Source: Thalassococcus_A lentus (GTDB lineage: Bacteria; Pseudomonadota; Alphaproteobacteria; Rhodobacterales; Rhodobacteraceae). From it: a stretch of DNA of 64,000 nucleotides. Each line of letters opens with the position of its first letter. Position 1 is the stretch's first letter. Below the pieces are notes generated by a model. That model had not been told where the DNA came from. It was given only the letters and a program-made list of their open reading frames with translations, and searched no databases. Location: the NCBI RefSeq assembly GCF_028023555.1, contig NZ_JAQIOY010000001.1:930001-994000 (forward strand). Direction: 5' to 3'. Position numbers and translations under genes: made by a program. This document shows positions 44,129 to 52,292 of the stretch, in pieces.

Positions 44129-44256
44129 GTCTCTTGGTCCTTTCCAGGTACTGGCTGTGCGCATTCAGCGCTTTTTATGTGATGTTTGCGGGGGCACAGT
44201 GGATTCAGTTTGCGCTGAACAAGGCTGTGCCGGTGTTATTGTAGGCTGGCTCGCGT

Positions 44257-44727
44257 TCATCGTGCCGCATCCCCTGAATTCAGATCGGCCTGCAAATCAG
44301 AACCGAGTGGATGCAATGACAGCACTTCGTTTGGCACGGATGAGCGGATGCCATTGGCTTTCCAAGTGCCATCCTCAAGCGTCAAAGCCATTGTGTTTTC
44401 ATAAGGTGGTACAACGTAACCGCCGCCATTTAGGGCATAGGTTTTATGCACACCTGTGATCGAATGCCGGGCGTGCTTGTCGAACTCGGCACGCAGGCAA
44501 ATGCGATGGAACTCGGTTGCTCCGTTGCGCTGCAGGCTTTCGTGTTGTGTCCTAAACGTCTCGATCAGTTCTGACTGGGTGCTGACATGGTACGTGCCAT
44601 TGGGAGAATGGATAGCGCCCGGCAAGACAATTAGACCCGCAAGGTCATCCCACTGCTTGGACCAGAACAGGCGTGTCGCAACGTCCAGATATTGTTGGTA
44701 AATCGTATCGGCTGTTGTTTGGGTCAT
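44257..44727 (-). CDS. Unknown NTF2-like protein in the beta-oxidation operon (one module)
   Basis: A 156-aa soluble protein, no signal peptide. Predicted alpha+beta cone fold: an N-terminal helix pair (YQQYLDVATRLFWSKQWDD), a central stretch KTYALNGGGYVVPPYENTMA and an ending LEDGTWKANGIRS, which is the SnoaL/NTF2-like strand pattern. The same layout occurs twice in the upstream neighbour. It overlaps that gene by four bases (ATGA). Members of this fold may bind or isomerise small hydrophobic acids, but no catalytic residues are evident and the function is unknown. Confidence 0.72.
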   Translation of the reverse strand: MTQTTADTIYQQYLDVATRLFWSKQWDDLAGLIVLPGAIHSPNGTYHVSTQSELIETFRTQHESLQRNGATEFHRICLRAEFDKHARHSITGVHKTYALNGGGYVVPPYENTMALTLEDGTWKANGIRSSVPNEVLSLHPLGSDLQADLNSGDAAR

Positions 44728-45623
44728 GACAGATCGCTGTGTACCATTTTGTCGAGTGTCATGTGCTCGATCGGATGCATCACCGATGTGATCCGCCAAA
44801 CCGCGTCCTCGCCCTGTTCCAGAGTCATGGCGCTGTCATAACCTTCAGAAAGCAGAGTTTTCCCACTCAGAAGGTACGTTCGATAGGTTCCCTGCATTCT
44901 CTTGGAGCCGATCATATGAACACTTCGGATGGTCCGGATCATGTTCGTGATGCCCTTGATCTTGAACTCTCGCTGGTACTGCTCGAAATCAATCTGCAAT
45001 CGATGGGCGTCCGGAAATATTTCGGTGCCATGCGCTTTTTGCACCAAGACCGGAAATGAGGTCAGTTCTTCAAACGTGGCGAAGTCTTTTTCCAGATAAC
45101 TTTTTGTTATCCGGTCCAACAGGTTCTGAAAAACGGCATAGCCCGGCGATTCCAGCCCGCCGGGTATGGATCGTTCATGTTGAGCACCCAAGAGCGCTTC
45201 TTCGTGATCCGTTTCGTCGCGCAGTGCGTATTGGGTGTCCGCGATCTTCCATGAGCCATCTAGGTGAATCATTCGGCACAAGCAGGGAAACGGCGGTTGC
45301 ACAAGCGATCCATCGGCATCGAGCATGCGTGTCAAATAGGAATACCGAATGGCTTCCGGGCCGTCGAAGATCAATCGATCAACGCGGCGGTCCAGCTTGG
45401 TTATGCCCAAGTCTTTGATCCGCTTGCACACACGGTCAAATACCTTCCGGATGTCATCGGTGCTTTCGAGCCAAACAATTCCATCCATCGTCGAAAGTGA
45501 CTGAGGCAGATGGAAAAGCTCCTCAAAAACCGAATGGTTCCCGGTCAACAACGCATCCTCGGTCCTGTCCAAGGCTTCCTGGGCTATCTCGTAAGCGCGT
45601 TGTTGATCGATGATGCTGTACAT
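44724..45623 (-). CDS. Unknown protein with two NTF2-like modules in the beta-oxidation operon
   Basis: A 299-aa soluble protein built of two similar halves, about residues 8-135 and 160-290. Each half has a helix with an (F/L)EEL core (SVFEELFHLPQSL and ATFEELTSFPVLV), then a long helix, then strands ending in a tryptophan-containing hairpin (LDGSWKIADTQ and EDAVWRITSVM). The downstream 156-aa protein repeats the pattern. No named family recognised. It starts 17 bases after the thiolase stop, so it is surely co-transcribed with beta-oxidation genes. Confidence 0.72.
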   Translation of the reverse strand: MYSIIDQQRAYEIAQEALDRTEDALLTGNHSVFEELFHLPQSLSTMDGIVWLESTDDIRKVFDRVCKRIKDLGITKLDRRVDRLIFDGPEAIRYSYLTRMLDADGSLVQPPFPCLCRMIHLDGSWKIADTQYALRDETDHEEALLGAQHERSIPGGLESPGYAVFQNLLDRITKSYLEKDFATFEELTSFPVLVQKAHGTEIFPDAHRLQIDFEQYQREFKIKGITNMIRTIRSVHMIGSKRMQGTYRTYLLSGKTLLSEGYDSAMTLEQGEDAVWRITSVMHPIEHMTLDKMVHSDLS

Positions 45624-45639
45624 GTGCCGGCCTTACTGT

Positions 45640-46851
45640 TCAGACCCGCTCGATGATCGTGGCAGCGCCCATACCCGATGCAATGCAAAGAGTGGCGAGG
45701 CCGGTGCCTTTTCCGGTGCGCTCCAGCTCATCAAGCAAAGTGCCGATGATGATTGCACCAGTAGCCCCAAGCGGATGTCCCATTGCTATGGAACCACCGT
45801 TCACATTGACGCGGTCGGCGTCAACGTCAAAGGCCTGCATAAAACGCAAAACCACAGATGCAAAAGCTTCATTCACCTCAAACAGATCGATATCCGAGAT
45901 GGACATGCCGTTGTCGGCCAGAATCTTTTCGGTCACCGGGACCGGACCGGTCAGCATAATTGTCGGATCGGTGCCGATCTTTGCAGTCGCTTTGATGCGC
46001 GCGCGGGCTTTCAGTCCGTGCTTTTCGCCAAAGGCCTTGTTTCCGATGAGGACCGCAGCCGAGCCATCCACGATGCCCGAACTGTTGCCCGCGTGGTGGA
46101 TGTGGTTGATGCGCTCGAGATGGGGGTACTTCATAAGTGCGATCTTGTCGAAACCGGGCATGACTTCGCCCATGTCCTTGAAGGAGGGTTTCAGGCTGCC
46201 AAGGCTTTGCATGTCGGTGCCGGGGCGCATGTATTCGTCCCGATCCAGAATTGGCAGGCCATTCTGATCCCGCACGGTGATGACCGACTTGTCAAAGCGA
46301 CCGTCCTCCCATGCCGCGGCAGCGCGCCGCTGGGATTCAACGGCCAGACCATCGGCGTCATCGCGGCTGAAACCGTACTCGGTTGCAATGATGTCTGCGC
46401 TGATGCCTTGCGGTACAAAGTAGCTGTCCATGGCAAGGCTGGGGTCGACGGCGATTGCAGCGCCATCGCTGCCCATGGCAACGCGGCCCATCATCTCGAC
46501 GCCGCCCGCGATATAGGCATCACCCGCACCACCGCGAACCTGATTTGCAGCAAGATTGACCGCTTCCATGCCCGACGCACAGAACCGGTTGATCGCCAGA
46601 CCGGGGATCGATTCATCCAGATCCGATGCGAGTACTGCTGAACGCGCAAGGCAGCCGCCCTGTTCTCCGACCTGGGTCACGTTCCCCCAGATGACATCCT
46701 CAACGGCATGTCCTTCGAGGTTGTTGCGTTCCTTGACGGCATTCATCGTCAGTGCGGACAAGCGCAGGCTGGTCAGCTCGTGCAAGCTGCCATCCTTGCG
46801 ACCCTTGCCGCGGGGTGTTCGAACGGCGTCATAGATATAGGCTTCGGTCAT
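45640..46851 (-). CDS. Acetyl-CoA acyltransferase (thiolase, FadA/FadI type)
   Basis: Final beta-oxidation step, thiolytic cleavage of 3-ketoacyl-CoA. The 403-aa protein has nucleophile Cys in NRFCASGMEAV, the active-site GGSIAMGHPLGATGA His motif and the second Cys in CIASGMGAA. An EVNEAFA block is also present. Start at 46851, with AAAGGA upstream. It heads thiolase, NTF2x2, NTF2x1, FadJ. TGACGT-rich repeats lie upstream. Confidence 0.93.
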   Translation of the reverse strand: MTEAYIYDAVRTPRGKGRKDGSLHELTSLRLSALTMNAVKERNNLEGHAVEDVIWGNVTQVGEQGGCLARSAVLASDLDESIPGLAINRFCASGMEAVNLAANQVRGGAGDAYIAGGVEMMGRVAMGSDGAAIAVDPSLAMDSYFVPQGISADIIATEYGFSRDDADGLAVESQRRAAAAWEDGRFDKSVITVRDQNGLPILDRDEYMRPGTDMQSLGSLKPSFKDMGEVMPGFDKIALMKYPHLERINHIHHAGNSSGIVDGSAAVLIGNKAFGEKHGLKARARIKATAKIGTDPTIMLTGPVPVTEKILADNGMSISDIDLFEVNEAFASVVLRFMQAFDVDADRVNVNGGSIAMGHPLGATGAIIIGTLLDELERTGKGTGLATLCIASGMGAATIIERV

Positions 46852-46889
46852 CGTCGGGTCCTTTGTCGGAACATGTCTTTGATAAAGAG

Positions 46890-46956
46890 GTGGGGTATCA
46901 CACCCCACTCGCGCAAGGGTGACGTTGGGGCGTCATACGTAAACTTCGTAACGTCA
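46890..46956. promoter_or_regulatory. Thiolase control region: GTGGGGT stem-loop and TGACGT cluster
   Basis: GTGGGGT-ATCAC-ACCCCAC (46890-46908) is a perfect 7-5-7 inverted repeat 39 bases before the thiolase start; it could also be the GST gene terminator. Next to it are TGACGT (46920-46925), CGTCA (46931-46935), TACGTAA (46937-46943) and ACGTCA (46951-46956). TGACGT also recurs before the first MerR gene. Confidence 0.55.
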
Positions 46957-46974
46957 CACCCCCGCATGGCTGTG

Positions 46975-47613
46975 CTAACCCCGATCAGCCGGACTGCCTG
47001 GCATCAGATCGTAGGGGTGTTTCCAGCCATCCAAGTGTTCGATATTGCCAAGCCAACGGTCGATGTTGGCCCATTCCTTGCGCTCGAACCCAAAGGGTTC
47101 AGGGTAGAAAAGATAACCGCAGCAAGAAAAGTCAGCGTTGGTGGGACCCGAGCCGACAATCCATTCCCGGCCGTCCAAATGGGCATCAAGTACCTGATAG
47201 GCCGCCTTCAAGCGTCCTTGCATAAAACCGATGACGTCAGCAGGGCGTTTGTCTTCTGGCAGAAAGTTCATCAGAAAACGGGTCATGCCAGCTTGTGAGC
47301 TTAGCTTGTGATTGTCCCAGAACATCCACCGCATCACTTCTCGGGCGTCCTCGGGAGTCTGTCCGCCGAATTTCCCGGACTTTTCGGCGATATACATCTG
47401 AATGACACCAGACTGGCTGATTTTGGTATCGCCATCCAGCAGGACCGGCGCCTCTCCCATGGAATTGACCGTGTCACGATACTCAGCCGTTCGGGTCTCG
47501 CCTGCGAAGAAATCGACTTTGACGGCCTCCCACTCGAGCCCGGACAGAGACAAAGGCAGAGCGGCCTTGTAGGCGTTGCCCGATTCACCAAAGCAATAGA
47601 GTTTCATGGTCAT
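46975..47613 (-). CDS. Glutathione S-transferase family protein
   Basis: A 212-aa GST-like protein. N-terminal thioredoxin fold begins MKLYCFGESGNAYKAALPLS, followed by MGEAPVLLDGDTKISQSGVI with the conserved cis-Pro and glutathione-binding Gln-Ser. The C-terminal helical domain contains GREWIVGSGPTNADFSCCGY with the N-capping region. Start at 47613 (ATGACCATG), with GGAGGGG seven bases upstream; the second ATG at 47607 is possible. It lies between the thiolase and acyl-CoA dehydrogenase genes, all on the minus strand. Confidence 0.88.
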   Translation of the reverse strand: MTMKLYCFGESGNAYKAALPLSLSGLEWEAVKVDFFAGETRTAEYRDTVNSMGEAPVLLDGDTKISQSGVIQMYIAEKSGKFGGQTPEDAREVMRWMFWDNHKLSSQAGMTRFLMNFLPEDKRPADVIGFMQGRLKAAYQVLDAHLDGREWIVGSGPTNADFSCCGYLFYPEPFGFERKEWANIDRWLGNIEHLDGWKHPYDLMPGSPADRG

Positions 47614-47652
47614 GTGTTTGCCCCTCCCAAGGCGCGTGTGATCCGGTGAGCC

Positions 47653-47670
47653 GTGGGGGCCAGCCCCCAC
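47653..47670. repeat. GTGGGGG-CCAG-CCCCCAC stem-loop
   Basis: Perfect inverted repeat upstream of the GST gene, next to the GTATTT...GAGAAGAAACAG repeat. G-rich hairpins joined to such a tail are common dispersed extragenic repeats in Roseobacter-group genomes. Confidence 0.55.
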
Positions 47671-47680
47671 ACCCCCGGAC

Positions 47681-47899
47681 GTATTTGCACAGAGAAGAAA
47701 CAGCAAATCGGCTTCTCTGGTAACCGGGCATTAAGGTTAATGCCGCCATTGTGACAACGCGGTACAGGCTGGAGAGCCGATGACCGCCAGAGGAGAAGAC
47801 CCGATCTCACCAAAGGTCCGGGCAAGACAGGGGGATGCGACGCAGTCCTGCGGTTGGACCCGAGGCGCATCGCCCCTGTTTCTTCTCTGCTGAAATACT
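47681..47899. repeat. Inverted pair of a 23-base extragenic repeat
   Basis: The motif GTATTTGCACAGAGAAGAAA with CAG tail (47681-47703) returns inverted at 47877-47899, matching 20 of 23 bases. The enclosed 173 bases (47704-47876) have no recognisable gene. This is the only stretch here with paired extragenic repeats. Confidence 0.6.
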
Positions 47900-47929
47900 C
47901 AATTCCAAAGCCCGCGGAATAGCGCTCGT

Positions 47930-49063
47930 TCACAAGCTGCGCGCAATCAGCTCCTTCATGATTTCATTTGTTCCGCCATAGATGCGCTGCACGCGGGCGT
48001 CGGTCCACATCTCACCGATGGCATATTCCTGCATGAAGCCATAACCGCCGTGCAACTGAAGGCATTCGTCCAGCACTTCGCCTTGCGTGTCGCTTAGCCA
48101 GTATTTTGCCATGGCCGCCTTTTCCACGGTCAATTTTCCCTGCAAGTGCTCTGCCATGCAGTCGTCCAGAAATGCGCGGGCGACCTTTGCCTTGGTCTGG
48201 CATTCCGCAAGTTTGAAGCGGGTGTTCTGGAATTGTGTAAGCGGGCCGCCAAAGGCTTCGCGTTCCTTGCAATAGGCTATAGTTCGTTCAACCGCGCCTT
48301 CGATTGCGCCAACCGCGCCGCAGGCAATGATCAGGCGCTCCTGCGGCAGTTGCTGCATCATCTGGTAGAACCCCTGACCTTCTTGCTGGCCCAGAACGTT
48401 CTCAGGCGGGACTTCGACATTATCAAAGAACAACTCGGATGTATCCGCTGCATGGCAGCCGATTTTTTCCAGATTGCGCCCGCGTTGGAAGCCTTCGGCG
48501 CCATCAGTTTCCACAACAACCAGCGACACACCTTTTGCACCTTCGGATGGGTCGGTCTTGGCGGCGACTACAATCAGGTTTGCATGCTGGCCGTTTGTGA
48601 TGAAGGTCTTCTGGCCGGACAGCCGGTAGGCGTTGCCCTCGCGCAGGGCGCGGGTCTTGATGGCCTGCACATCTGAGCCGGTCGAGGGCTCGGTCATGGC
48701 CAAAGCGCCCACCATTTCGCCTGAAATCATCTTGGGCAACCAGCGTTTTTTCTGGTCTTCGGTTCCATAGGCCAGAATGTAGTGCGCGACGATCCCGGAG
48801 TGGATGCCGTGCCCCCAACTGGCGAGATTGGCGCGTGAGGCTTCGATCAGGATCGTGGCTTCATGTCCAAAGTCACCCCCGAGGCCGCCGTATTCTTCTG
48901 GAACAGAGGGGCACAAGAGGCCCAGTTCGGCGGCCTGTCCCCAGGTGTCGCGGTCCATCTGCCCCTGTTTGCGCCAGCGTTCAAAATGCGGTTGCCACTG
49001 CTCTTCGATGAACTTGGCGGTCATTTCGCCCAGCATGGCGTGTTCTTCGGTCATCCACGTCAT
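47930..49063 (-). CDS. Acyl-CoA dehydrogenase
   Basis: FAD enzyme of 377 aa that makes the first double bond in acyl-CoA oxidation. Visible signature MTEPSTGSDVQAIKT, FITNGQHANLIVV, catalytic-Glu segment LQLHGGYGFMQEY and the C-terminal VQRIYGGTNEIMKELIA. GGAGAG lies upstream of the ATG at 49063. It follows a 70-codon gene by 16 bases. Confidence 0.93.
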   Translation of the reverse strand: MTWMTEEHAMLGEMTAKFIEEQWQPHFERWRKQGQMDRDTWGQAAELGLLCPSVPEEYGGLGGDFGHEATILIEASRANLASWGHGIHSGIVAHYILAYGTEDQKKRWLPKMISGEMVGALAMTEPSTGSDVQAIKTRALREGNAYRLSGQKTFITNGQHANLIVVAAKTDPSEGAKGVSLVVVETDGAEGFQRGRNLEKIGCHAADTSELFFDNVEVPPENVLGQQEGQGFYQMMQQLPQERLIIACGAVGAIEGAVERTIAYCKEREAFGGPLTQFQNTRFKLAECQTKAKVARAFLDDCMAEHLQGKLTVEKAAMAKYWLSDTQGEVLDECLQLHGGYGFMQEYAIGEMWTDARVQRIYGGTNEIMKELIARSL

Positions 49064-49079
49064 TGGATGGGTCTCTCCT

Positions 49080-49292
49080 TCAGCGCTTGCGCGCTTCCAA
49101 ATCGGAATTGAACTGCCGCAGTTTGACTGCGAGCACTTCGTCGTCCGTTACACTTTCAAAATTCTCAAAGAGAAAAGACAAAGCCTCTCCCTCATCCAGC
49201 CCCGCCTCCGTGGCGAAACGCTTGAGGCCACGATACCCATCTTCGGTCATGGCAACAGGAAAACGCCGCGTCAGACGAAAACGTTTGGGCAT
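49080..49292 (-). CDS. Small unknown protein (70 aa) upstream of the acyl-CoA dehydrogenase
   Basis: A 70-aa basic protein starting MPKRFRLTRRFPVAMTEDGY and containing the acidic helix LDEGEALSFLFENFESVTDD. GGAG precedes the ATG by six bases, and it stops 16 bases before the dehydrogenase, so I take it as real. The N-terminal strand and helix resemble ribbon-helix-helix-like small proteins, but that is a guess. No family recognised. Confidence 0.6.
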   Translation of the reverse strand: MPKRFRLTRRFPVAMTEDGYRGLKRFATEAGLDEGEALSFLFENFESVTDDEVLAVKLRQFNSDLEARKR

Positions 49293-49313
49293 AGTGAAAC
49301 TCCGGGCAGATGG

Positions 49314-49340
49314 AAAAAGGGCGGGGCATCGGCCCCGCCC
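49314..49340 (-). terminator. Rho-independent terminator of the 593-aa dehydrogenase gene
   Basis: Perfect 9-bp stem GGGCGGGGC / GCCCCGCCC with ATCG loop followed on the minus strand by TTTTT, immediately after the dehydrogenase stop (49347). Confidence 0.88.
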
Positions 49341-49346
49341 AGCAGC

Positions 49347-51128
49347 TTAGAAGTTTGCCGCTTCCAGCGCCATCACCGGTTCTGCACCCGATTGGATGCG
49401 CGACAAGTGTGTCGCAGTCATGGGCAACTGGCGGGCCATGTAATAGCGGCCGGTCGCAATCTTGGTCTGGTAGAAGTCGTCATCGCCACCGCCAGCCTCG
49501 AGACGTGCCTTGGCCGCCAGAGCCATCTTGGACCACATCAAGCCAAGGCAAACGTGCCCGAACAGGTGCATGAAGTCGTACGAGCCGGACAAGGCGTTGT
49601 TCGGGTTCTTCATGCCGTTCTGCATGAAATACATGCCTGCCGCCTGAAGATCTTTGGACGCATTCTTGAGCGGTTCAATGAACTGGGCGTCAAAATCGGC
49701 GTCCTGTCCCTTGTTCTCGGCAATGAAGGTTTTGACCATTTCGAAAAACGCCATCACATGCTTGCCACCATCCTGGCCGAGCTTTCGCCCGACAAGATCA
49801 AGCGCCTGCACGCCGTTGGCGCCTTCGTAGATCATCGCGATGCGTGCATCGCGTGCGAACTGCGACATGCCCCATTCTTCGATGTATCCGTGACCACCGT
49901 AGACCTGCTGGGCATTGGTCGCCATCTCAAAGCCTTTGTCGGTCAGGAAACCCTTGATGACCGGGGTCATCAACGAAATCAGCCCGTCCGCTGCATCGTC
50001 TTCCAGCTTGTGTGCCCGATCAATCAGCGATGCGCCCCAAAACGCGAAGGCGCGGGCGCCTTCTACAAAGCTTTTCTGGTCCATCAGGTTGCGACGAATA
50101 TCAGGATGCACGATCAGCGGATCGGCAGGTCCCTCCGGGTTTTTGACGCCGGTGACATCGCGGCCCTGCAAACGGTCCTTGGCGTATTCCAGCGCGTTCT
50201 GGAACGCCACGTCCGCTTGGGCATAGCCCTGCAGGCCAACGCCGATGCGGGCTTCGTTCATCATCGTGAACATCGCGCGCATGCCCTTGTGTTCCTGACC
50301 CAGCAGGTAGCCTGTGGCTTCGTCGTAGTTCATCACGCAGGTCGAATTGCCGTGGATACCCATTTTCTCTTCGATCTTGCCGACAGAAACAGCGTTGCGC
50401 TCTCCGACCGAGCCGTCGTCGTTCACGATGAACTTGGGCACGATGAACAGAGAAACGCCTTTGATGCCGTCGGGGCCACCGGGGATTTTGGCAAGGACGA
50501 GGTGAATGACGTTGTCCGACATGTCGTGATCGCCGGCAGAGATAAAGATCTTCTGGCCGGTCACTTTGTAGCTGCCATCATCCTGTGGGACGGCCTTGGT
50601 GCGCATCAGGCCCAGATCGGTGCCGCAATGCGGTTCGGTCAGGTTCATGGTGCCGGTCCACTCACAGGTCACCATCTTGGGCAGATAGGTTTCCTTCTGG
50701 GCGTCCGAGCCGTGCGTATGGATTGCCGAATACGCGCCATGGGTCAGGCCGGGATACATGTTGAAGGCCATGTTCGCCGCAGAGAACTGTTCGCCCACGG
50801 CTGTTGCCAGCACGTAAGGCAGGCCCTGACCGCCGTATTCCGGATCACAATCAAGGGCAGTCCAGCCGCCTTCGCGCATCTGGTCAAATGCCGCCTTGAA
50901 GCCAGTTGGCGTGCGCACGACGCCGTTTTCAAGCACGCAGCCTTCGGTGTCACCAATAGAGTTCAGCGGAGCCAGAACATCCTGCGCAACCTTGGCAGCT
51001 TCGTCCAGAATGGCCTCGGTTGTCTCGCGGTCCAGTTCGTCATAACCGGGAACATCCTGCTCTGCGATCTTCAGCACATCGTGCAAAACAAACATTTGGT
51101 CAGTGACCGGGGCCTTGTAACTGGGCAT
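49347..51128 (-). CDS. Long acyl-CoA dehydrogenase (DmdC-like, 593 aa)
   Basis: An acyl-CoA dehydrogenase with an N-terminal extension and a C-terminal domain, 593 aa instead of about 380. Motifs: MNLTEPHCGTDLGLMRTK, KIFISAGDHDMSDN, QVYGGHGYIEEWGMSQFARD with the catalytic Glu in YIEE, and IAMIYEGANGVQALDLVGRK. This is the group that includes 3-methylmercaptopropionyl-CoA dehydrogenase DmdC of DMSP demethylation in roseobacters, but also other long-type dehydrogenases. The MerR gene directly upstream (30 bases) reads in the same direction and ends at a strong terminator. DmdC activity is a guess from family and lineage. Confidence 0.88.
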   Translation of the reverse strand: MPSYKAPVTDQMFVLHDVLKIAEQDVPGYDELDRETTEAILDEAAKVAQDVLAPLNSIGDTEGCVLENGVVRTPTGFKAAFDQMREGGWTALDCDPEYGGQGLPYVLATAVGEQFSAANMAFNMYPGLTHGAYSAIHTHGSDAQKETYLPKMVTCEWTGTMNLTEPHCGTDLGLMRTKAVPQDDGSYKVTGQKIFISAGDHDMSDNVIHLVLAKIPGGPDGIKGVSLFIVPKFIVNDDGSVGERNAVSVGKIEEKMGIHGNSTCVMNYDEATGYLLGQEHKGMRAMFTMMNEARIGVGLQGYAQADVAFQNALEYAKDRLQGRDVTGVKNPEGPADPLIVHPDIRRNLMDQKSFVEGARAFAFWGASLIDRAHKLEDDAADGLISLMTPVIKGFLTDKGFEMATNAQQVYGGHGYIEEWGMSQFARDARIAMIYEGANGVQALDLVGRKLGQDGGKHVMAFFEMVKTFIAENKGQDADFDAQFIEPLKNASKDLQAAGMYFMQNGMKNPNNALSGSYDFMHLFGHVCLGLMWSKMALAAKARLEAGGGDDDFYQTKIATGRYYMARQLPMTATHLSRIQSGAEPVMALEAANF

Positions 51129-51158
51129 CGAGTAACTCCGTCGGTTCTTTGGCGCGAC

Positions 51159-51566
51159 CTATTCCGCCGCGCGCTTTTGGTTGTTCATCGAGGCGAGCAT
51201 TTTTTCGCCCCACTTCATTTGTTCACGCAGCTCTTCGATGGCGACGTTCAGCTCATCGCGCTGGCGCAACATGTCGTTCAGCCGCTCCTGAGCAATCGCA
51301 TAGGTCTGGGCGAGCTGTGTTTGCTGCTGGTCGCCTACATAGTAGAGGTCGAGCAGCTGCCGGATTTCTTCGAGGCTGAAACCAAAGCGTTTGCCACGCA
51401 AAATCAGTTTCAACCGTGCTCTGTCTTTCCGTGTGAACAGGCGTTTCTGGCCTTCACGGATCGGGAACAAAAGCTCCTTTTGTTCATAGAAACGCAGTGT
51501 GCGCGGCGTCACGTCAAAGGCGTCGCACATTTCACGGATCGTCATTACTCTGTCTTCACTCATCAT
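51159..51566 (-). CDS. MerR-family regulator, upstream of the DmdC-like gene
   Basis: A 135-aa MerR regulator. The HTH starts MTIREMCDAFDVTPRTLRFY; the wing and coiled coil follow (LKLILRGKRFGFSLEEIRQL, then a dimer helix from about 75). Only one Cys (in MCDAF, DNA side), so a metal sensor is unlikely. I use 51566, which has GAGG six bases upstream. The promoter region carries three TGACGT half-sites. It is probably autoregulated, and co-transcribed with the dehydrogenase gene. MerR proteins of this type (LiuR-like) control acyl-CoA or branched-chain amino acid catabolism. Confidence 0.85.
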   Translation of the reverse strand: MMSEDRVMTIREMCDAFDVTPRTLRFYEQKELLFPIREGQKRLFTRKDRARLKLILRGKRFGFSLEEIRQLLDLYYVGDQQQTQLAQTYAIAQERLNDMLRQRDELNVAIEELREQMKWGEKMLASMNNQKRAAE

Positions 51567-51641
51567 CTCAGTCCTCACAGATCACGCTCTCATAAAGAGT
51601 GAAGTGCGGATTTGAGGCTCATCATACAATGGGAAATTTTG

Positions 51642-51683
51642 TTGACGTAACTCATACGCCACGTCACTTTCAGGGTGACGTAA
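51642..51683. promoter_or_regulatory. MerR1 control region: three TGACGT half-sites
   Basis: TGACGT (51643-51648), ACGTCA (51661-51666) and TGACGT (51676-51681), the outer two extended to TGACGTAA. A possible -10 TATGAT lies at 51621-51626 on the minus strand. The same hexamer occurs before the thiolase gene. Confidence 0.55.
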
Positions 51684-51811
51684 GATCAATTTGCGTAAAC
51701 AGCTGAATTTGGAATTTTCTGTCGCACCGGGTTGGAGCATGGCACGCGGACTCAGATCCCGACTGACTTTCCGGGGCGTCTGATTCTCGGTTTAGCCTAC
51801 AAAAACAGCGT

Positions 51812-52186
51812 TTATCTGGATTCCAGATCCTTGGCGGTTTCGTTGCGCAAGTCGCTCAGCTCTTCGATTGCTTGGTCGATCTGACTGCGTTGTTCTGCCA
51901 ATTCACCCAACTGCCGATCCGCGAGGTCGATCCAAGCACGCATTTGCGCCTCCGACCCTTCTTTTTCGTAGATCAAAAGCCATTGGCGTATGTCTTCGAG
52001 AGGAAAGCCCCATTTGCGGCCGCGAAGAATCAGCGTCATCCGGGCCACTTCGCGCGGGCCATAGAACCTTGACCGGCCTTCTCGGTCCGGGCTCAGCAGC
52101 TCGATATACTCATAGTAGCGTAACGTGCGCGGCGTTACGTCGAATTTCGCGCACATTTCTTTAAAGCTGAGACGCTGATCCGTCAT
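51812..52186 (-). CDS. Second MerR-family regulator
   Basis: A 124-aa MerR regulator, paralogous to the preceding one: LSFKEMCAKFDVTPRTLRYY and LILRGRKWGFPLEDIRQWL correspond to MTIREMCDAFDVTPRTLRFY and LILRGKRFGFSLEEIRQLL. No metal-binding cysteine pair. It is divergent from two hotdog thioesterase genes, 106 bases away, which may be its targets. No TGACGT in that gap. Confidence 0.85.
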   Translation of the reverse strand: MTDQRLSFKEMCAKFDVTPRTLRYYEYIELLSPDREGRSRFYGPREVARMTLILRGRKWGFPLEDIRQWLLIYEKEGSEAQMRAWIDLADRQLGELAEQRSQIDQAIEELSDLRNETAKDLESR

Positions 52187-52292
52187 GCCATCCCCTCCGA
52201 TGATTGAACTTTAGGCGCTCGGTAAGCCGCTGACAACCACGGCTTGCGCCCTGCTTGGCCGCGCAGCATAAAGCAGGGCAAGGAGTCCAAAA

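Noticed and set aside
41972..44182. A 736-codon open frame on the plus strand
   Set aside because: It lies exactly antisense to the FadJ-type gene. Long antisense frames are common opposite GC-rich genes and its protein has no family resemblance.
48804..51602. A 932-codon open frame on the plus strand
   Set aside because: Antisense to two acyl-CoA dehydrogenases, a small gene and MerR1; codon mirror of those genes, no recognisable protein.
51159..52186. MerR pair as metal-resistance regulators
   Set aside because: Neither has the C-terminal cysteine set of metal-sensing MerR proteins, and the neighbours are acyl-CoA enzymes.
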